NCBI GenBank assembly: GCA_039027855.1 | Contig: JBCCJI010000019.1 | Location: forward strand, 1 to 64,000 | Reading direction: 5' to 3' | Origin: Thermohalobaculum sp039027855 | GTDB taxonomy: Bacteria; Pseudomonadota; Alphaproteobacteria; Rhodobacterales; Rhodobacteraceae | DNA: 64,000 bases | In this document: piece by piece, positions 50,244-59,720 of the stretch | Layout of the letters: each line of letters starts with the position of its first letter | How positions within the stretch are numbered: position 1 is the stretch's first letter | Notes under the pieces: model-generated | Databases searched by the model: none | What the model was told of the DNA's origin: nothing | What the model saw: only the letters and a program-made list of their open reading frames with translations | Position numbers and translations under genes: made by a program

Positions 50244-50705
50244 TTAGCTAAATTTCTGCTCCCAGTTCGCGTTGGCCTTGGCGATGTTGCCCGGGACATC
50301 GCGTTCAAAGCGTGTCTTGGTGCGGCTGTCGAAGTTCAGATACAGTTGGTCGTCTTCGATCAGCCAGGCCGTCGGATCGGTCTTGGCTAGGATCCCGCGC
50401 GCCATGGCAAAGGCGCACCAACCGCCATAGGCCGGGGCATACCGCTCGGGCGCCGCCGCGAACCGGTCGCGATTGGCCGCCGAGGCAAACAGCCATTTGG
50501 CGCCCTTCCATTGATGGGCATGGCTCTGGCTGCCCTCGACCGCGGCACCCTGCCGGAAGAAGGCGACCGGGTCGGCGCCACGGATCGCGACGCCGAAATC
50601 CACGAAGACACCGGCCGGTGTGCCGGCAAAACTGCGGCTCGTCAGTGTGATGCCGGCACCGGCCACTAGCGCGCCAAAGGCACGCCTGTTGAGATGATCG
50701 CTCAT
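50244..50705 (-). CDS. YHS-domain protein with Tat signal
   Basis: 153 aa. A twin-arginine signal (NRRAFGALVAGAGITLTSRSFA) then a YHS-like domain: DPVAFFRQGAAVEGSQSHAHQWKGAKWLFASAAN, YGGWCAFAMARG with a single Cys. Family members bind copper or haem-like ligands. Exported to the periplasm folded. Located between recJ and glpX. Confidence 0.8.
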   Translation of the reverse strand: MSDHLNRRAFGALVAGAGITLTSRSFAGTPAGVFVDFGVAIRGADPVAFFRQGAAVEGSQSHAHQWKGAKWLFASAANRDRFAAAPERYAPAYGGWCAFAMARGILAKTDPTAWLIEDDQLYLNFDSRTKTRFERDVPGNIAKANANWEQKFS

Positions 50706-50828
50706 CGAAAAACCCCCATTTGACTGATCGTGCCCACCCCTGGGAACGGTATGGGGAGAACGTCGTGCCGCCCGCAGTGAATGTCATATCACAGCGGCTC
50801 ACGGGGTTCGGAGGGGGCGTGAGACTGT

Positions 50829-51800
50829 TCAGAAACTGCGCGTTTTATAATGAACCCGGCGCACACTGCCGGTGCGCGAGCGCATCAGGATGGTCTCGGT
50901 CTCGAGGAATGCTCCATCGCGGTGCGCCCCCGTGACGATCGATCCGTTGGTGACACCGGTCGCGGCAAAGATGACGTCCTGGTTCACCATGTCGTCTCGG
51001 CTGTAGACCCGGTCGAAATCGGTGATGCCGGCCTTGTGGGCCCGTTTGCGCTCATCGTCATTGCGGAACACCAGCCGCCCCAGCAGATGTCCGCCCATGC
51101 ATTTTAGTGCGGCGGCCGCCAGCACACCCTCGGGCGCGCCCCCCTGCCCCATATACCTGTCGATGCCGGTGCGCGGCTCGGCGCAGTGGATCACGCCGGC
51201 GACGTCGCCATCGGTGATCAGCCGCACGCCGGCGCCGGTCTCGCGCACACCCTCGATGATCTCGGCATGGCGCGGACGCTCGAGGATGCAGACATTCACC
51301 GCCTCGGTCGGCTTGCCGGCGGCATCGGCATAGGCGCGCACCCGCTCGGCCGGGCTCATGTCGAGACTGACACTGCCCGCCGGCACATGCGGGCCGACAG
51401 CGAGCTTGTCCATGTAGACGTCAGGGGCGTGCAGCATCGATCCGCGCGGGCCCATGGCGATGACCGTCAAGGCATTCGGCATCGCCTTGGCCGTCAGCGT
51501 CGTGCCCTCCAGCGGATCGAGTGCGATATCGACCTCGGGTCCCCTGCCTTTGCCGACCTCCTCGCCAATGTAGAGCATCGGGGCCTCGTCGCGCTCCCCC
51601 TCGCCGATGACCACGGTGCCGCGGATGTCGAGCTTGTTCAGCTCGCTTCGCATGGCGGCGACCGCGGCGGCATCGGCGGCCTTCTCGTCACCACGACCGA
51701 TCAGCTTGGCCGAGGCGATGGCCGCCGCCTCCGACACACGGGCAAGCCCGAGCGAGAGCATCCGGTCCTCAAAGCTCGTCGGATCGCTGATATCGGTCAT
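50829..51800 (-). CDS. glpX: Class II fructose-1,6-bisphosphatase GlpX
   Basis: 323 aa. It hydrolyses fructose 1,6-bisphosphate in gluconeogenesis. It has GRGDEKAADAAAVAAMR, GTVVIGEGERDEAPMLYIGEEVG, DIALDPLEGTT (metal site DPLEGT), and RPRHAEIIEGVRETGAGVRLI region. ATG at 51800 has GGAGGG upstream; 41 codons of extra frame are non-coding. Sits between recJ and hom in the expected order. Confidence 0.96.
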   Translation of the reverse strand: MTDISDPTSFEDRMLSLGLARVSEAAAIASAKLIGRGDEKAADAAAVAAMRSELNKLDIRGTVVIGEGERDEAPMLYIGEEVGKGRGPEVDIALDPLEGTTLTAKAMPNALTVIAMGPRGSMLHAPDVYMDKLAVGPHVPAGSVSLDMSPAERVRAYADAAGKPTEAVNVCILERPRHAEIIEGVRETGAGVRLITDGDVAGVIHCAEPRTGIDRYMGQGGAPEGVLAAAALKCMGGHLLGRLVFRNDDERKRAHKAGITDFDRVYSRDDMVNQDVIFAATGVTNGSIVTGAHRDGAFLETETILMRSRTGSVRRVHYKTRSF

Positions 51801-52056
51801 AAGTCCCTCCCCCGGCAGATGCCGCCCTCTGCGGGCAACGTTCGCGGCGCCTTGTCGCACCATTATTGTGACGCCCGAGGGATACGGCCCCCGGCCCGCC
51901 TCGGCAATGGCAGAGCGCGGCATGGAAAGGCGGCTTTGCGCCAGCCGGATCGGATCTCGCGGCGCCGCTGAGGGCGCGCCTCCCGGTCAGCCGCGGGTCA
52001 ACCTCTCGGTCACTCCCTCGGTCACTCCCCGGGCCAGCAACTGGTCACCCCGGGGG

Positions 52057-53352
52057 TCAGACTGTCTCCAGGCGCATCGCGACCGGGGTTCCCTCGCAAA
52101 AGCCACCATCCGCGATCCGCGCGATGGCGGCATCGACCGCGGCGCGGGGGGCATCATGGGTGATCAAGACCACCGGCACGGCGCTGGCGTCGGGCGGGCC
52201 ATCGTACTGGTGCATGCGCTGGATCGAGATCCCCTCCTGGCCGAGCGCGGTGGCGAGTTGGGCCAGCATGCCCGGCGCATCGGCAAGCTGCACGCGCAGG
52301 TAATAAGGGGCATGCTCGTCGCCATGGGGCAGCGGCGTCGCGGCGATCAGTCCGGCCGAGGGTCGACCGAACAGGGGCGCGCGATGGCCGCGGGCGAGCG
52401 CCACCACATCCGCCATGATCGCCGAGGCCGTCGGCCCCGCACCAGCACCGGGACCGGTCAGCGTGACCTGCCCGATGGCCTCACCCTCGATCACCACGGC
52501 GTTGGTGACGCCCGGCAGCGCACCGATCACGGTATCGGCCTGCACCATCACCGGGCGCACCCGTTGCTCCAGCCCCGTGTCGGTCATCTGCGCAAGGCCG
52601 AGAAGCCGGATCACCAGCCCCATATCACGGGCGGTGGCGATATCCTCGGGGCTGACACGCTCGATCCCCTCGGCGACCACCGCGTCGATATCGACGCGCG
52701 TGCCGAAGGCGAGGCTGGCGAGGATCGCCAGTTTATGGGCGGCGTCGATGCCGCCCACGTCAAAGCTCGGATCGGCCTCGGCATAGCCGAGCTTCTGCGC
52801 CTCAGCGAGCACGTCGTCATAGGCGGCGCCGCGCGAGGCCATCTCGGACAGGATGAAGTTGCAGGTGCCGTTCAGCACGCCGAAGACACGGGTGATGCGG
52901 TTGCCGGCAAGTCCTTCGCCAAGCGCCCTGAGCGCCGGGATGCCCCCGGCCACGGCGGCCTCTGCCGCGAGGCCCGTGCCGGCGGTCTCGGCGGCCTCGC
53001 CAAGCGCCTGACCGTGATGCGCGATAAGCGCCTTGTTCGCGGTGACCACGTCGCGTCCGCCGGCGATCGCGCGCTCGACCGTGGCTTTCGCAGGGCCGTC
53101 GGAGCCGCCGATCACCTCGATCACGCAGTCCACATCGTCGCGCGCGGCAAGCGCCACGGGATCGTCTTCCCACCCGAAGCCCGAGATATCGACCGGGCGT
53201 TCGCGCGAGCGCGACCGAGCCGAGACTGCCGAGATGACAACCGGGCGCCCGGCCTTGGCGGCGATGCTGTCAGCCTCGTCGAAGAGAAGCTGGATCACGC
53301 CGCTGCCGACGGTGCCGAGACCGGCGATGCCAAGGCGATAGGGGGTGGTCAT
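52057..53352 (-). CDS. hom: Homoserine dehydrogenase
   Basis: 431 aa. It reduces aspartate semialdehyde to homoserine. NAD-binding GIAGLGTVGSGVIQLL, catalytic region VFGVLNGTCNFILSEM and PSFDVGGIDAAHKLAILASLAFG, and a C-terminal ACT domain (YYLRVQLADAPGMLAQLATALG) for feedback control by threonine. A metZ gene at the end of the window uses the product in methionine synthesis. Confidence 0.97.
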   Translation of the reverse strand: MTTPYRLGIAGLGTVGSGVIQLLFDEADSIAAKAGRPVVISAVSARSRSRERPVDISGFGWEDDPVALAARDDVDCVIEVIGGSDGPAKATVERAIAGGRDVVTANKALIAHHGQALGEAAETAGTGLAAEAAVAGGIPALRALGEGLAGNRITRVFGVLNGTCNFILSEMASRGAAYDDVLAEAQKLGYAEADPSFDVGGIDAAHKLAILASLAFGTRVDIDAVVAEGIERVSPEDIATARDMGLVIRLLGLAQMTDTGLEQRVRPVMVQADTVIGALPGVTNAVVIEGEAIGQVTLTGPGAGAGPTASAIMADVVALARGHRAPLFGRPSAGLIAATPLPHGDEHAPYYLRVQLADAPGMLAQLATALGQEGISIQRMHQYDGPPDASAVPVVLITHDAPRAAVDAAIARIADGGFCEGTPVAMRLETV

Positions 53353-53467
53353 GGGGGCGCGTGCTCCGTGTCAGGCGGGAAAGCTGGCAGGGCCTTATCC
53401 CGCCCGCGCCCCCCAGTCCACGGCCAGTGCCAGGCCCCTGCCCGGCCAGACCATGATGGACATACGA

Positions 53468-54298
53468 TCAGAACGCCGGCATCGACTGCAGCACCCTCTC
53501 ATACCCAGTGGGTGCACCCAGCCCATGCGGCGAGGCGTTGAGCGGCGGCAGCTCGGGCAGCTCATCGCACCAGTCGCGGAGCGTCATGCGCGGATTCGGA
53601 AAGGCGGTGCGCACGGGTCCCTCCATGAAATAGGTCGTCGAATAGCCGCCCCATTGCGCCTTGACCGGCGCGACGACGGGAAAGCCTGTCATGGTGGCCA
53701 GCGTCTGGATCATCCGGTTGCCGGCACGCCCACGCGCCACCGAACAGCCATTGATCGAGATCGAGCCGATGGGCGACATGATCTCCGAGAACCGGCGAAG
53801 CGCGGCGCTGACGCCCGGATCGTTGAAGGCGCTCTCGGTCAGCGGGCTTTCGCTGTACCAGCCGCCCGAGATCATCATGCGCCCGGGTGCGCCATGGCCG
53901 TGCAAGCGCAGAAGGAAAAGCCCGGCGCCCCGATACTCGCGCACCATGTCGCCGACGATGCCCTCGACCCCGACACTGCGCGGCTGCATCGCCGTGAAGG
54001 GCAGTTTGTCGCTATTGAAGGTGTCGGTCAGCACCTCCTGCGGCTCGTGATAGTTCCACATGTCGACGATGTCGCCGATGGGCAGGCGCAGACCGCTGAC
54101 GAGCAGGGGCCAGGTCTGTTTGCCGATGACACCATCGGGGTGCAGCCCGTGGGCCAGCTGGAAGATACGCACGGCCCTTTTCGTTTTGCCGCCGAAGGCA
54201 CCGTCGACGACGAGGCGGGCACCCGAGCGGTTGAGCAGTTTCTGGGCGATCCCGATGGCTGGCATCGACTGCCCGATCCGCATCCCGACATAGTTCAT
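53468..54298 (-). CDS. Peptidoglycan-binding-domain protein with DUF4347-like C-terminus
   Basis: 276 aa. ATG at 54298 follows GGGAGAG. Residues ~5-70 are a PG_binding_1 domain (GIAQKLLNRSGARLVVDGAFGGKTKRAVRIFQ region). The rest (~95-260) has LHGHGAPGRMMISG and SINGCSVARG, GFPVVAPVKAQWGG, recalling DUF4347 or caspase-like folds with His and Cys. No signal peptide is seen, so its location is unclear. Enzymatic role unproven. Confidence 0.65.
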   Translation of the reverse strand: MNYVGMRIGQSMPAIGIAQKLLNRSGARLVVDGAFGGKTKRAVRIFQLAHGLHPDGVIGKQTWPLLVSGLRLPIGDIVDMWNYHEPQEVLTDTFNSDKLPFTAMQPRSVGVEGIVGDMVREYRGAGLFLLRLHGHGAPGRMMISGGWYSESPLTESAFNDPGVSAALRRFSEIMSPIGSISINGCSVARGRAGNRMIQTLATMTGFPVVAPVKAQWGGYSTTYFMEGPVRTAFPNPRMTLRDWCDELPELPPLNASPHGLGAPTGYERVLQSMPAF

Positions 54299-54427
54299 GA
54301 TGTCTCTCCCGATCCTGCCGCCCGGGCATTGGGGCGGTATGGCGATCGGGTTAGCCTGCCGACGCTGCGACACCTGTGCTGCCGGTCACTCACGCGTGAC
54401 GAATACGCTCGGTGTCGCGCGACTGCG

Positions 54428-54471
54428 GGGCCAGTGTCGGGCCAGTGTCGGGCCCATCTCGGGCCAGCCTC
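54428..54471. repeat. 11-bp tandem repeat, four copies
   Basis: Consecutive GGGCCAGTGTC, GGGCCAGTGTC, GGGCCCATCTC and GGGCCAGCCTC, directly after the rraB stop. Short direct repeat, similar in style to that at 15167. Confidence 0.7.
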
Positions 54472-54865
54472 AGGGTGATCCAAAACCCCAGCCGTCCGGC
54501 CGGTAGCCGTGGGAAAGCGCGATCTGTGTCAGCCGCTCTTCGTGCTGCCAGATCGCTTCCACCGTGAAGGCGGTGTCGGGCACCGAGGCCTCGATCGTCT
54601 CAACCCCGCTTTCCGGGTCGGTCCAGGCGTTGCCGCCATAGCCCGCGGCCTGCATCGCTGCGATAAAGCCGTCACGATCAGCCGCGCCACCGCCCACGAC
54701 GAAATGCAGGTCGAGCGTAATCAACTCACCGCCCGAAAGACCGGTGCCGGCGATGAGATCCAAGCAAACGGCGGCCGTATCGGCTCGCTGCGCCTCATAA
54801 TCCCAGTCTTTATCCAAATCCTCGGCGCCATCGCCCGACTTGCCGTCGGAACCAGACACGCTCAC
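54470..54865 (-). CDS. rraB: RraB-like ribonuclease E inhibitor
   Basis: 131 aa. RraB family: DLHFVVGGGAADRDGFIAAMQAAGY and the C-terminal EAIWQHEERLTQIALSHGYRPDGWGF. RraB binds RNase E and alters the degradosome. Whether alpha versions do so is inferred. Start overlaps the stop of the aminotransferase gene (ATGA, 54862-54865). Confidence 0.75.
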   Translation of the reverse strand: MSVSGSDGKSGDGAEDLDKDWDYEAQRADTAAVCLDLIAGTGLSGGELITLDLHFVVGGGAADRDGFIAAMQAAGYGGNAWTDPESGVETIEASVPDTAFTVEAIWQHEERLTQIALSHGYRPDGWGFGSP

Positions 54866-56100
54866 TCGGCCGCCTCCAGCCCGCCCTCATGGCGGGCGAT
54901 GACGGCGGCAGGATCGGCCAGCAGGGCCTTGATGCCGCGCGCGGCCTGGCGGATGCGCTGCTCATTCTCGACGAGGCCGAGGCGGACATAACCCTCGCCA
55001 TGCTCGCCGAAGCCCACACCGGGGCTGACCGCCACACCGGCCTCGGTCAGCAGGATCTTGGAGAACGCCATCGAGCCCAGATGAGCAAAGGGCTCGGGCA
55101 GCGGCGCCCAGGCGAACATCGTCGCTGGCGGCGCGGGCACCGCCCATCCGGCGCGGGTGAAGCTTTCGACCAGCGCGTCGCGACGACCGCGATAAAGCCC
55201 GCGCATCTCCTCGATACAGTCCTGCGGGCCGTTCAGCGCATGGGCGGCGGCGACTTGCACCGGCGTGAAGGCGCCATAGTCCAGATAGCTCTTGATGCGG
55301 GCCAGCGCGCCGATCAGCCGCTCGTTCCCGACGGCAAAGCCCATGCGCCAACCGGGCATGGAATAGGTCTTGGAGAGCGAGGTGAACTCCACCGCGCAGT
55401 CCCGCGCCCCTTCGACCTCGAGGATGGAGGGCGGGGGATCGCCCTCGAAATACACCTCGGAATAGGCGAGATCGGACAGCACCCAGATGCCGTGCTGGCG
55501 CGCCAGCGCGACCAAGCGGCGGTAGAAATCGCGGTCGCAGATCTGCGCGGTTGGGTTCGAGGGGAAGTTGACGATGATCGCCACGGGCTTCGGCACGCTG
55601 TGGTGGATCGCGCGATCCAGCGCGTCGAGATAGGCATCGGGCTGAAAACGCCCATCGACCAGCGCCGGGATATGCCGCAGCGAGGCACCGGCGATGATGA
55701 AGCCGTAGGGGTGGATCGGGTAGCTTGGGTTCGGGCTCAGGATCACGTCGCCTGGCGCGGTGATCGCCTGGGCAAGGTTGGCGAGCCCTTCCTTGGAGCC
55801 GAGCGTCGCAATGACCTCGCGCTCGGGGTCGAGATCCACGTCAAAGCGACGGCGGTAATAGGCCGCCTGCGCCCGACGCAGCCCGTTGATCCCCCGCGAG
55901 GCACTGTAGCGGTGGGTACGCGGGCGGCGCACGGTCTCGACCAGCTTGTCGACGATATGGTCCGGCGTGTCCTGATCGGGATTGCCCATGCCGAAATCGA
56001 TGATGTCGCGACCTTCGGCGCGGTAGGCGGCCTTCAGGCGATTGACCTCGGCGAACACGTAGGGCGGCAGCCGTTTGATGCGGTAGAATTCCTCGGCCAT
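54862..56100 (-). CDS. PLP aminotransferase, AlaA/LL-diaminopimelate aminotransferase type
   Basis: 412 aa class I/II aminotransferase. PLP lysine in LSKTYSMPGWRMGFAVGN, substrate-binding NFPSNPTAQICD, GMGNPDQDTPDHIVDKLVE at the N-terminus. In Rhodobacterales this gene precedes hom, glpX and recJ, as here. It most likely makes alanine or a keto-acid partner; LL-DAP activity is not proven. ATG at 56100 is the family start. Confidence 0.88.
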   Translation of the reverse strand: MAEEFYRIKRLPPYVFAEVNRLKAAYRAEGRDIIDFGMGNPDQDTPDHIVDKLVETVRRPRTHRYSASRGINGLRRAQAAYYRRRFDVDLDPEREVIATLGSKEGLANLAQAITAPGDVILSPNPSYPIHPYGFIIAGASLRHIPALVDGRFQPDAYLDALDRAIHHSVPKPVAIIVNFPSNPTAQICDRDFYRRLVALARQHGIWVLSDLAYSEVYFEGDPPPSILEVEGARDCAVEFTSLSKTYSMPGWRMGFAVGNERLIGALARIKSYLDYGAFTPVQVAAAHALNGPQDCIEEMRGLYRGRRDALVESFTRAGWAVPAPPATMFAWAPLPEPFAHLGSMAFSKILLTEAGVAVSPGVGFGEHGEGYVRLGLVENEQRIRQAARGIKALLADPAAVIARHEGGLEAAE

Positions 56101-56231
56101 ACGCCTTCCTTTCCTGCACGCGGGTCTCGCCCTTGGGCCATCGCGGTGGGGCGGCTCACTGACAAACATGACACGCGGGCGCAAGAAACGAAAATCCCGC
56201 CACCCACGATGTGGCACCTCGGTACGGCGTG

Positions 56232-56579
56232 TCAGCGTCCGAGCCGCCGGCGCTCTTCCTCGGTCAAAACGGGTGCCGACAGCGCATCGGCGCGCCGCGC
56301 CTGTGCCGCCGTCACCGGGGCGAGACCGTCAATGACCGCCTGACCCTCGGCCGGGTTGGGTACCGAGGCGCTGGTCTGGCCCGGCGGGGGTGCCGCCGGC
56401 ACGTCCACGAGCCGGGGATAAGGCGCGCTCGCCACGCCTGGGCTTTCGGGCAGATCGTAGCGGCCGAAAAGCTCGGTGCTGCCACAGGATGAAATCGCCC
56501 ATAAGAGGGGGATCATCGCGAGTGAATTCCATCGCATCATAGACTGCCTGATCCGGATCAAGGGCGTTCGTGCCATCAC
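56232..56579 (-). CDS. Small lipoprotein
   Basis: 115 aa from 56579, but ATG at 56540 or 56537 would give a better signal peptide (MMRWNSLAMIPLLWAISSC) with lipobox ISSC. The mature part is Pro/Ala-rich and ends in basic residues (TEEERRRLGR). No family recognised. Divergent from phaC; the gap to the phaC start contains both promoters. Confidence 0.6.
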   Translation of the reverse strand: MMARTPLIRIRQSMMRWNSLAMIPLLWAISSCGSTELFGRYDLPESPGVASAPYPRLVDVPAAPPPGQTSASVPNPAEGQAVIDGLAPVTAAQARRADALSAPVLTEEERRRLGR

Positions 56580-56704
56580 AGCCTAAAGCGGCTGGGCGCG
56601 CGCAACCAGTGCCCCGGGCATCGCCGCCATGCGTCGCATCACGGCGGACGAGAAAAGAAACCGCCCCGCAACAGCAGGTGGTGGACAGAACGGAGGAGAC
56701 GCAG

Positions 56705-58525
56705 ATGGCCAAAGACAGCGCCAAGACCGAGAAGGCACCCACGGCCCCGCCCGTCGAAGCCGAGCGCGCCGCCGCGCGGCTGCAGGATCTCGCCGAGCGC
56801 TCGGGCAGGGTCTGGAAGCGTTCGCTCGACCGGGCGGTCGACGATATGACGACGCTCCACCCCGATCCGCTGCATACCGCACCGGCCTTTGCCCGCCTTG
56901 CCTATGGCTACATGGAGAGCCCGCAAAAGGTCGCGGCCGCGGCCACCGCCTATTGGACCGGCCAGGCCGATCTCTGGCTGCGCGCTTGGCAAAAAAGTAT
57001 GGGCGCCAAGAACGTCGAGCCGGCGGCGACGCCGAAGCGGGGCGACAAGCGCTTCAAGAACGAGGCCTGGGACAGCAATCCGGTGCTCGACTACATCAAG
57101 CAATCCTACCTGCTCACGGCCGACTGGCTGATGGACCGGGTGCGCACGGCCGAAAATCTGGAATCGCGCGATCGCAAGAAGCTCGATCTCGTGCTGCGCA
57201 ACTTCGTCGAGGCGCATGCACCCAGCAACTTTCCGGGGCTGAACCCCGACGTGCTGGAAGCGACCATCGAGGAGAAAGGCGACAACCTGCTCCGCGGGAT
57301 CGAGCATCTGATGCGCGATATCGAAACCGGCGACGGCATGCTGCGCATCCGCCAGACCGATCCCGAGCAGTTCAAGGTCGGCGACAACGTCGCGAACATG
57401 CCGGGCTCGGTGGTGTTCGAGAACGACGTGATGCAGCTCATCCAGTACGCGCCGACGACCGAGACGGTGCACGCCAAGCCGCTGCTCTTCGTGCCGCCCT
57501 GGATCAACAAGTTCTACATCCTCGATCTGAACGAGAAGAAGTCGATGATCCGCTGGCTGGTGGGTCAGGGCTACACGGTGTTCCTGATCTCCTGGGTCAA
57601 TCCGGGCCCCGCCCAGCGCGAGGAGACCTGGGACAGCTACATGCAGAAGGGCGTGCTGACCGCGGTCGAGAAGACGCTGGCGGAGACCGGCGAGGACGAT
57701 CTAAACATCGTCGGCTACTGCATTGGCGGCACGATGCTGGGCACGACGCTGGCCTACATGGCCTCGCAGGACGACAAGCGGGTCAAAAGCGCGACCTTCT
57801 TCACGACGCAGATCGAGTTTTCCGATGCCGGCGAGCTACAGGCCTTTGTCGATAAGGAAGTGCTGGACCAGCTTAAGCCGCGGGTCGACCAGCACGGCTA
57901 TCTGTCGTCCGAGAACATGTTCAACGCGTTCAACTGCCTGCGCTCGACCGATCTGATCTGGTCCTTCGTGGTGAACAACTATCTGCTGGGCAAAGGGAAC
58001 TTCCCCTTCGACCTGCTCTACTGGAACTCGGATTCCACCGCGATGCCCGGTCAGGTCCATCTGTCCTATCTCGACACGTTTTACAACCGGAATGCCTTCG
58101 CCAAGGGCGAGATGGTGGCGCAGGGGGTGAAGCTCGATCCCAAGGCGGTGTCACTTCCCTGCTATCATGTCGCCACAGTCGAAGATCACATTGCTCCCGC
58201 AGAAAGTGCGTACCGGGGTGTAAAATGCTTCGGCGGGCGCAACCACCGCTTCGTGCTGGCCGGGTCGGGTCACATCGCGGGGGTCGTGAACCCGCCGGCA
58301 GCCGGCAAGTATCAGTACTGGACCAAGCAGGGCATGAAGGGGGCCACGCTCGCCGAATGGCGCGAGGGCACGTCAGAGACGGCGGGCTCGTGGTGGCCGG
58401 ATTGGGATGCCTGGCTGGCCAAGAAAAGCGGCGGCCAGGTGCCCGCGCGTGAGCCGGGCGCCACTACAGGCCGCCTCGAACCCGCGCCCGGCAGCTTTGT
58501 GCGGCGGAGCGCGGCGGGGAGCTGA
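56705..58525 (+). CDS. phaC: Class I poly(3-hydroxyalkanoate) synthase
   Basis: 606 aa. It polymerises (R)-3-hydroxyacyl-CoA into PHB granules. The lipase-like box GYCIGG contains the catalytic Cys (~339). Also PWINKFYILDLNEKKSMI region, WNSDSTAMPG, DHIAP (Asp) and SGHIAGVVNPP (His). ATG at 56705 is chosen by the N-terminal family pattern. The degenerate esterase gene follows 69 bp later. No phaZ, phaR or phaP is in the window. Confidence 0.96.
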   Translation: MAKDSAKTEKAPTAPPVEAERAAARLQDLAERSGRVWKRSLDRAVDDMTTLHPDPLHTAPAFARLAYGYMESPQKVAAAATAYWTGQADLWLRAWQKSMGAKNVEPAATPKRGDKRFKNEAWDSNPVLDYIKQSYLLTADWLMDRVRTAENLESRDRKKLDLVLRNFVEAHAPSNFPGLNPDVLEATIEEKGDNLLRGIEHLMRDIETGDGMLRIRQTDPEQFKVGDNVANMPGSVVFENDVMQLIQYAPTTETVHAKPLLFVPPWINKFYILDLNEKKSMIRWLVGQGYTVFLISWVNPGPAQREETWDSYMQKGVLTAVEKTLAETGEDDLNIVGYCIGGTMLGTTLAYMASQDDKRVKSATFFTTQIEFSDAGELQAFVDKEVLDQLKPRVDQHGYLSSENMFNAFNCLRSTDLIWSFVVNNYLLGKGNFPFDLLYWNSDSTAMPGQVHLSYLDTFYNRNAFAKGEMVAQGVKLDPKAVSLPCYHVATVEDHIAPAESAYRGVKCFGGRNHRFVLAGSGHIAGVVNPPAAGKYQYWTKQGMKGATLAEWREGTSETAGSWWPDWDAWLAKKSGGQVPAREPGATTGRLEPAPGSFVRRSAAGS

Positions 58526-58594
58526 CGGCGACCGGAAGGGGATCCGGTCGCCCCGGTTAAGCGGCGTCGCGTGGCGCCGCAGGGGGGAGACGGG

Positions 58595-59578
58595 ATGGTC
58601 CTTCAGATGCGCATTGCCGGCGTGCTCGCCGGCACGGTCTCGGCGCTTGGCCTTTGGGCCGACGCGGCAGTGGCACAAGATGCCGAGGTCCCGGAAGATA
58701 CTACACTGTCAGTCGCGGCAGCAGAGGGCGCGGCGACAGCGCTCGCCTGCGGCGACGGCGGGCCCTGCGCGGTGACCGACGGCGCCTACTACATCGCCAT
58801 GCCGGATACGCTTGAAGCGGGCGACAGGCTTCCCGTGCTCCTCGTGCTGCACGACACCAACGGCGACCCTGCAGCGTTGAGCGCGGCCCCCGCCGTGTCG
58901 GGCCTGGCAACCGCGCGGGGCATGGCGGTCATCGCCCCCGTCGGTGGCGCGCGCGCGCTGCCCGATAGTGAGGCGGCCTCCGGCTGGGCGCTCGCGGGGA
59001 CCCATGGCGGTGGCCGCCACGAGGCCAGCTTTCTGTATCGGGTGATGGACGACGCCACCGCGCGCTTTCCGGTCGACCGCGAGCGGGTGATCGTGACGGG
59101 CTTCGGCCACGGCGGGTCGCTCACCTGGCAGCTCGCCTGCGATACACCGTGGATCGCCAGCGCCTTCGCACCGCGCAACGGCGGCTATCACACAGCACTG
59201 CCCGAGGACTGTGCGGCCCCGGCGCCGGTGCTGCACCTGCATACCCCGGTCAAGGATGGCTGGCCCCTCGGCGGTGACGTGGAAACTACCGAAGAGGCCG
59301 CCGCGCGCGTCCCGGCGCAGAGGCATCTCACCATGGCGTCGGAGAGCTTTGGCTGCACCGGCAGCGCCGCGGTCGAGGGCGCCCTGCCCGATGGCTGGGA
59401 TGCGCTGGAGTGGCAAGGCTGCGCCGATGGCGCGAGCCTCGCGCTGGTGCTGCATGACGAACGGCTAAGCACGACCGAGCGGCAGATCTCGCTGATCCTG
59501 GATTGGGCCGCCGCGCTTGAGATCGCGCCCGAGGCGCCGCTGGCCAATGCGATCACCGCCGAAACCGCATCGAACTAA
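58595..59578 (+). CDS. Secreted PHB-depolymerase-like esterase homologue with degenerate catalytic site
   Basis: 327 aa. ATG at 58595 follows GGGGGAGACGGG. Signal peptide (MRIAGVLAGTVSALGLWADAAVA). Alpha/beta-hydrolase fold of LpqC/PHB depolymerase type: RLPVLLVLHDTNGD, VIVTGFGHGGSLTWQLACD. The nucleophile motif should be G-x-S-x-G; here it reads G-F-G-H-G, Ser replaced by Gly. The family GTAD segment after HLH reads TPVKD, so the acid is also displaced. It is probably not catalytic. Located right after phaC. Confidence 0.85.
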   Translation: MVLQMRIAGVLAGTVSALGLWADAAVAQDAEVPEDTTLSVAAAEGAATALACGDGGPCAVTDGAYYIAMPDTLEAGDRLPVLLVLHDTNGDPAALSAAPAVSGLATARGMAVIAPVGGARALPDSEAASGWALAGTHGGGRHEASFLYRVMDDATARFPVDRERVIVTGFGHGGSLTWQLACDTPWIASAFAPRNGGYHTALPEDCAAPAPVLHLHTPVKDGWPLGGDVETTEEAAARVPAQRHLTMASESFGCTGSAAVEGALPDGWDALEWQGCADGASLALVLHDERLSTTERQISLILDWAAALEIAPEAPLANAITAETASN

Positions 59579-59580
59579 AA

Positions 59581-59606
59581 CGGGACAGACTTCTAAAATT
59601 GTCCCG
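59581..59606. other. Hairpin after the esterase-like gene
   Basis: CGGGACA (59581-59587) pairs with TGTCCCG (59600-59606), 12-nt loop. AAAA precedes it on the plus strand, so on the minus strand it looks like a stem followed by TTTT. It may end transcription in either direction. Confidence 0.4.
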
Positions 59607-59720
59607 TCCCTGCCGTCGAAGCGCCATAACGCGCCTGTAGAAGATCATGTGGCGGGCGGAATTTGAGCAAGGACATCACCGAGCGTTTGGCGTGCAAGTA
59701 GGCAGCACGGCGCTTGAGAC

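Noticed and set aside
51980..52040. Two copies of CTCGGTCACTCCC between glpX and hom
   Set aside because: Only two short copies in a GC-rich gap; too little to call a repeat feature.
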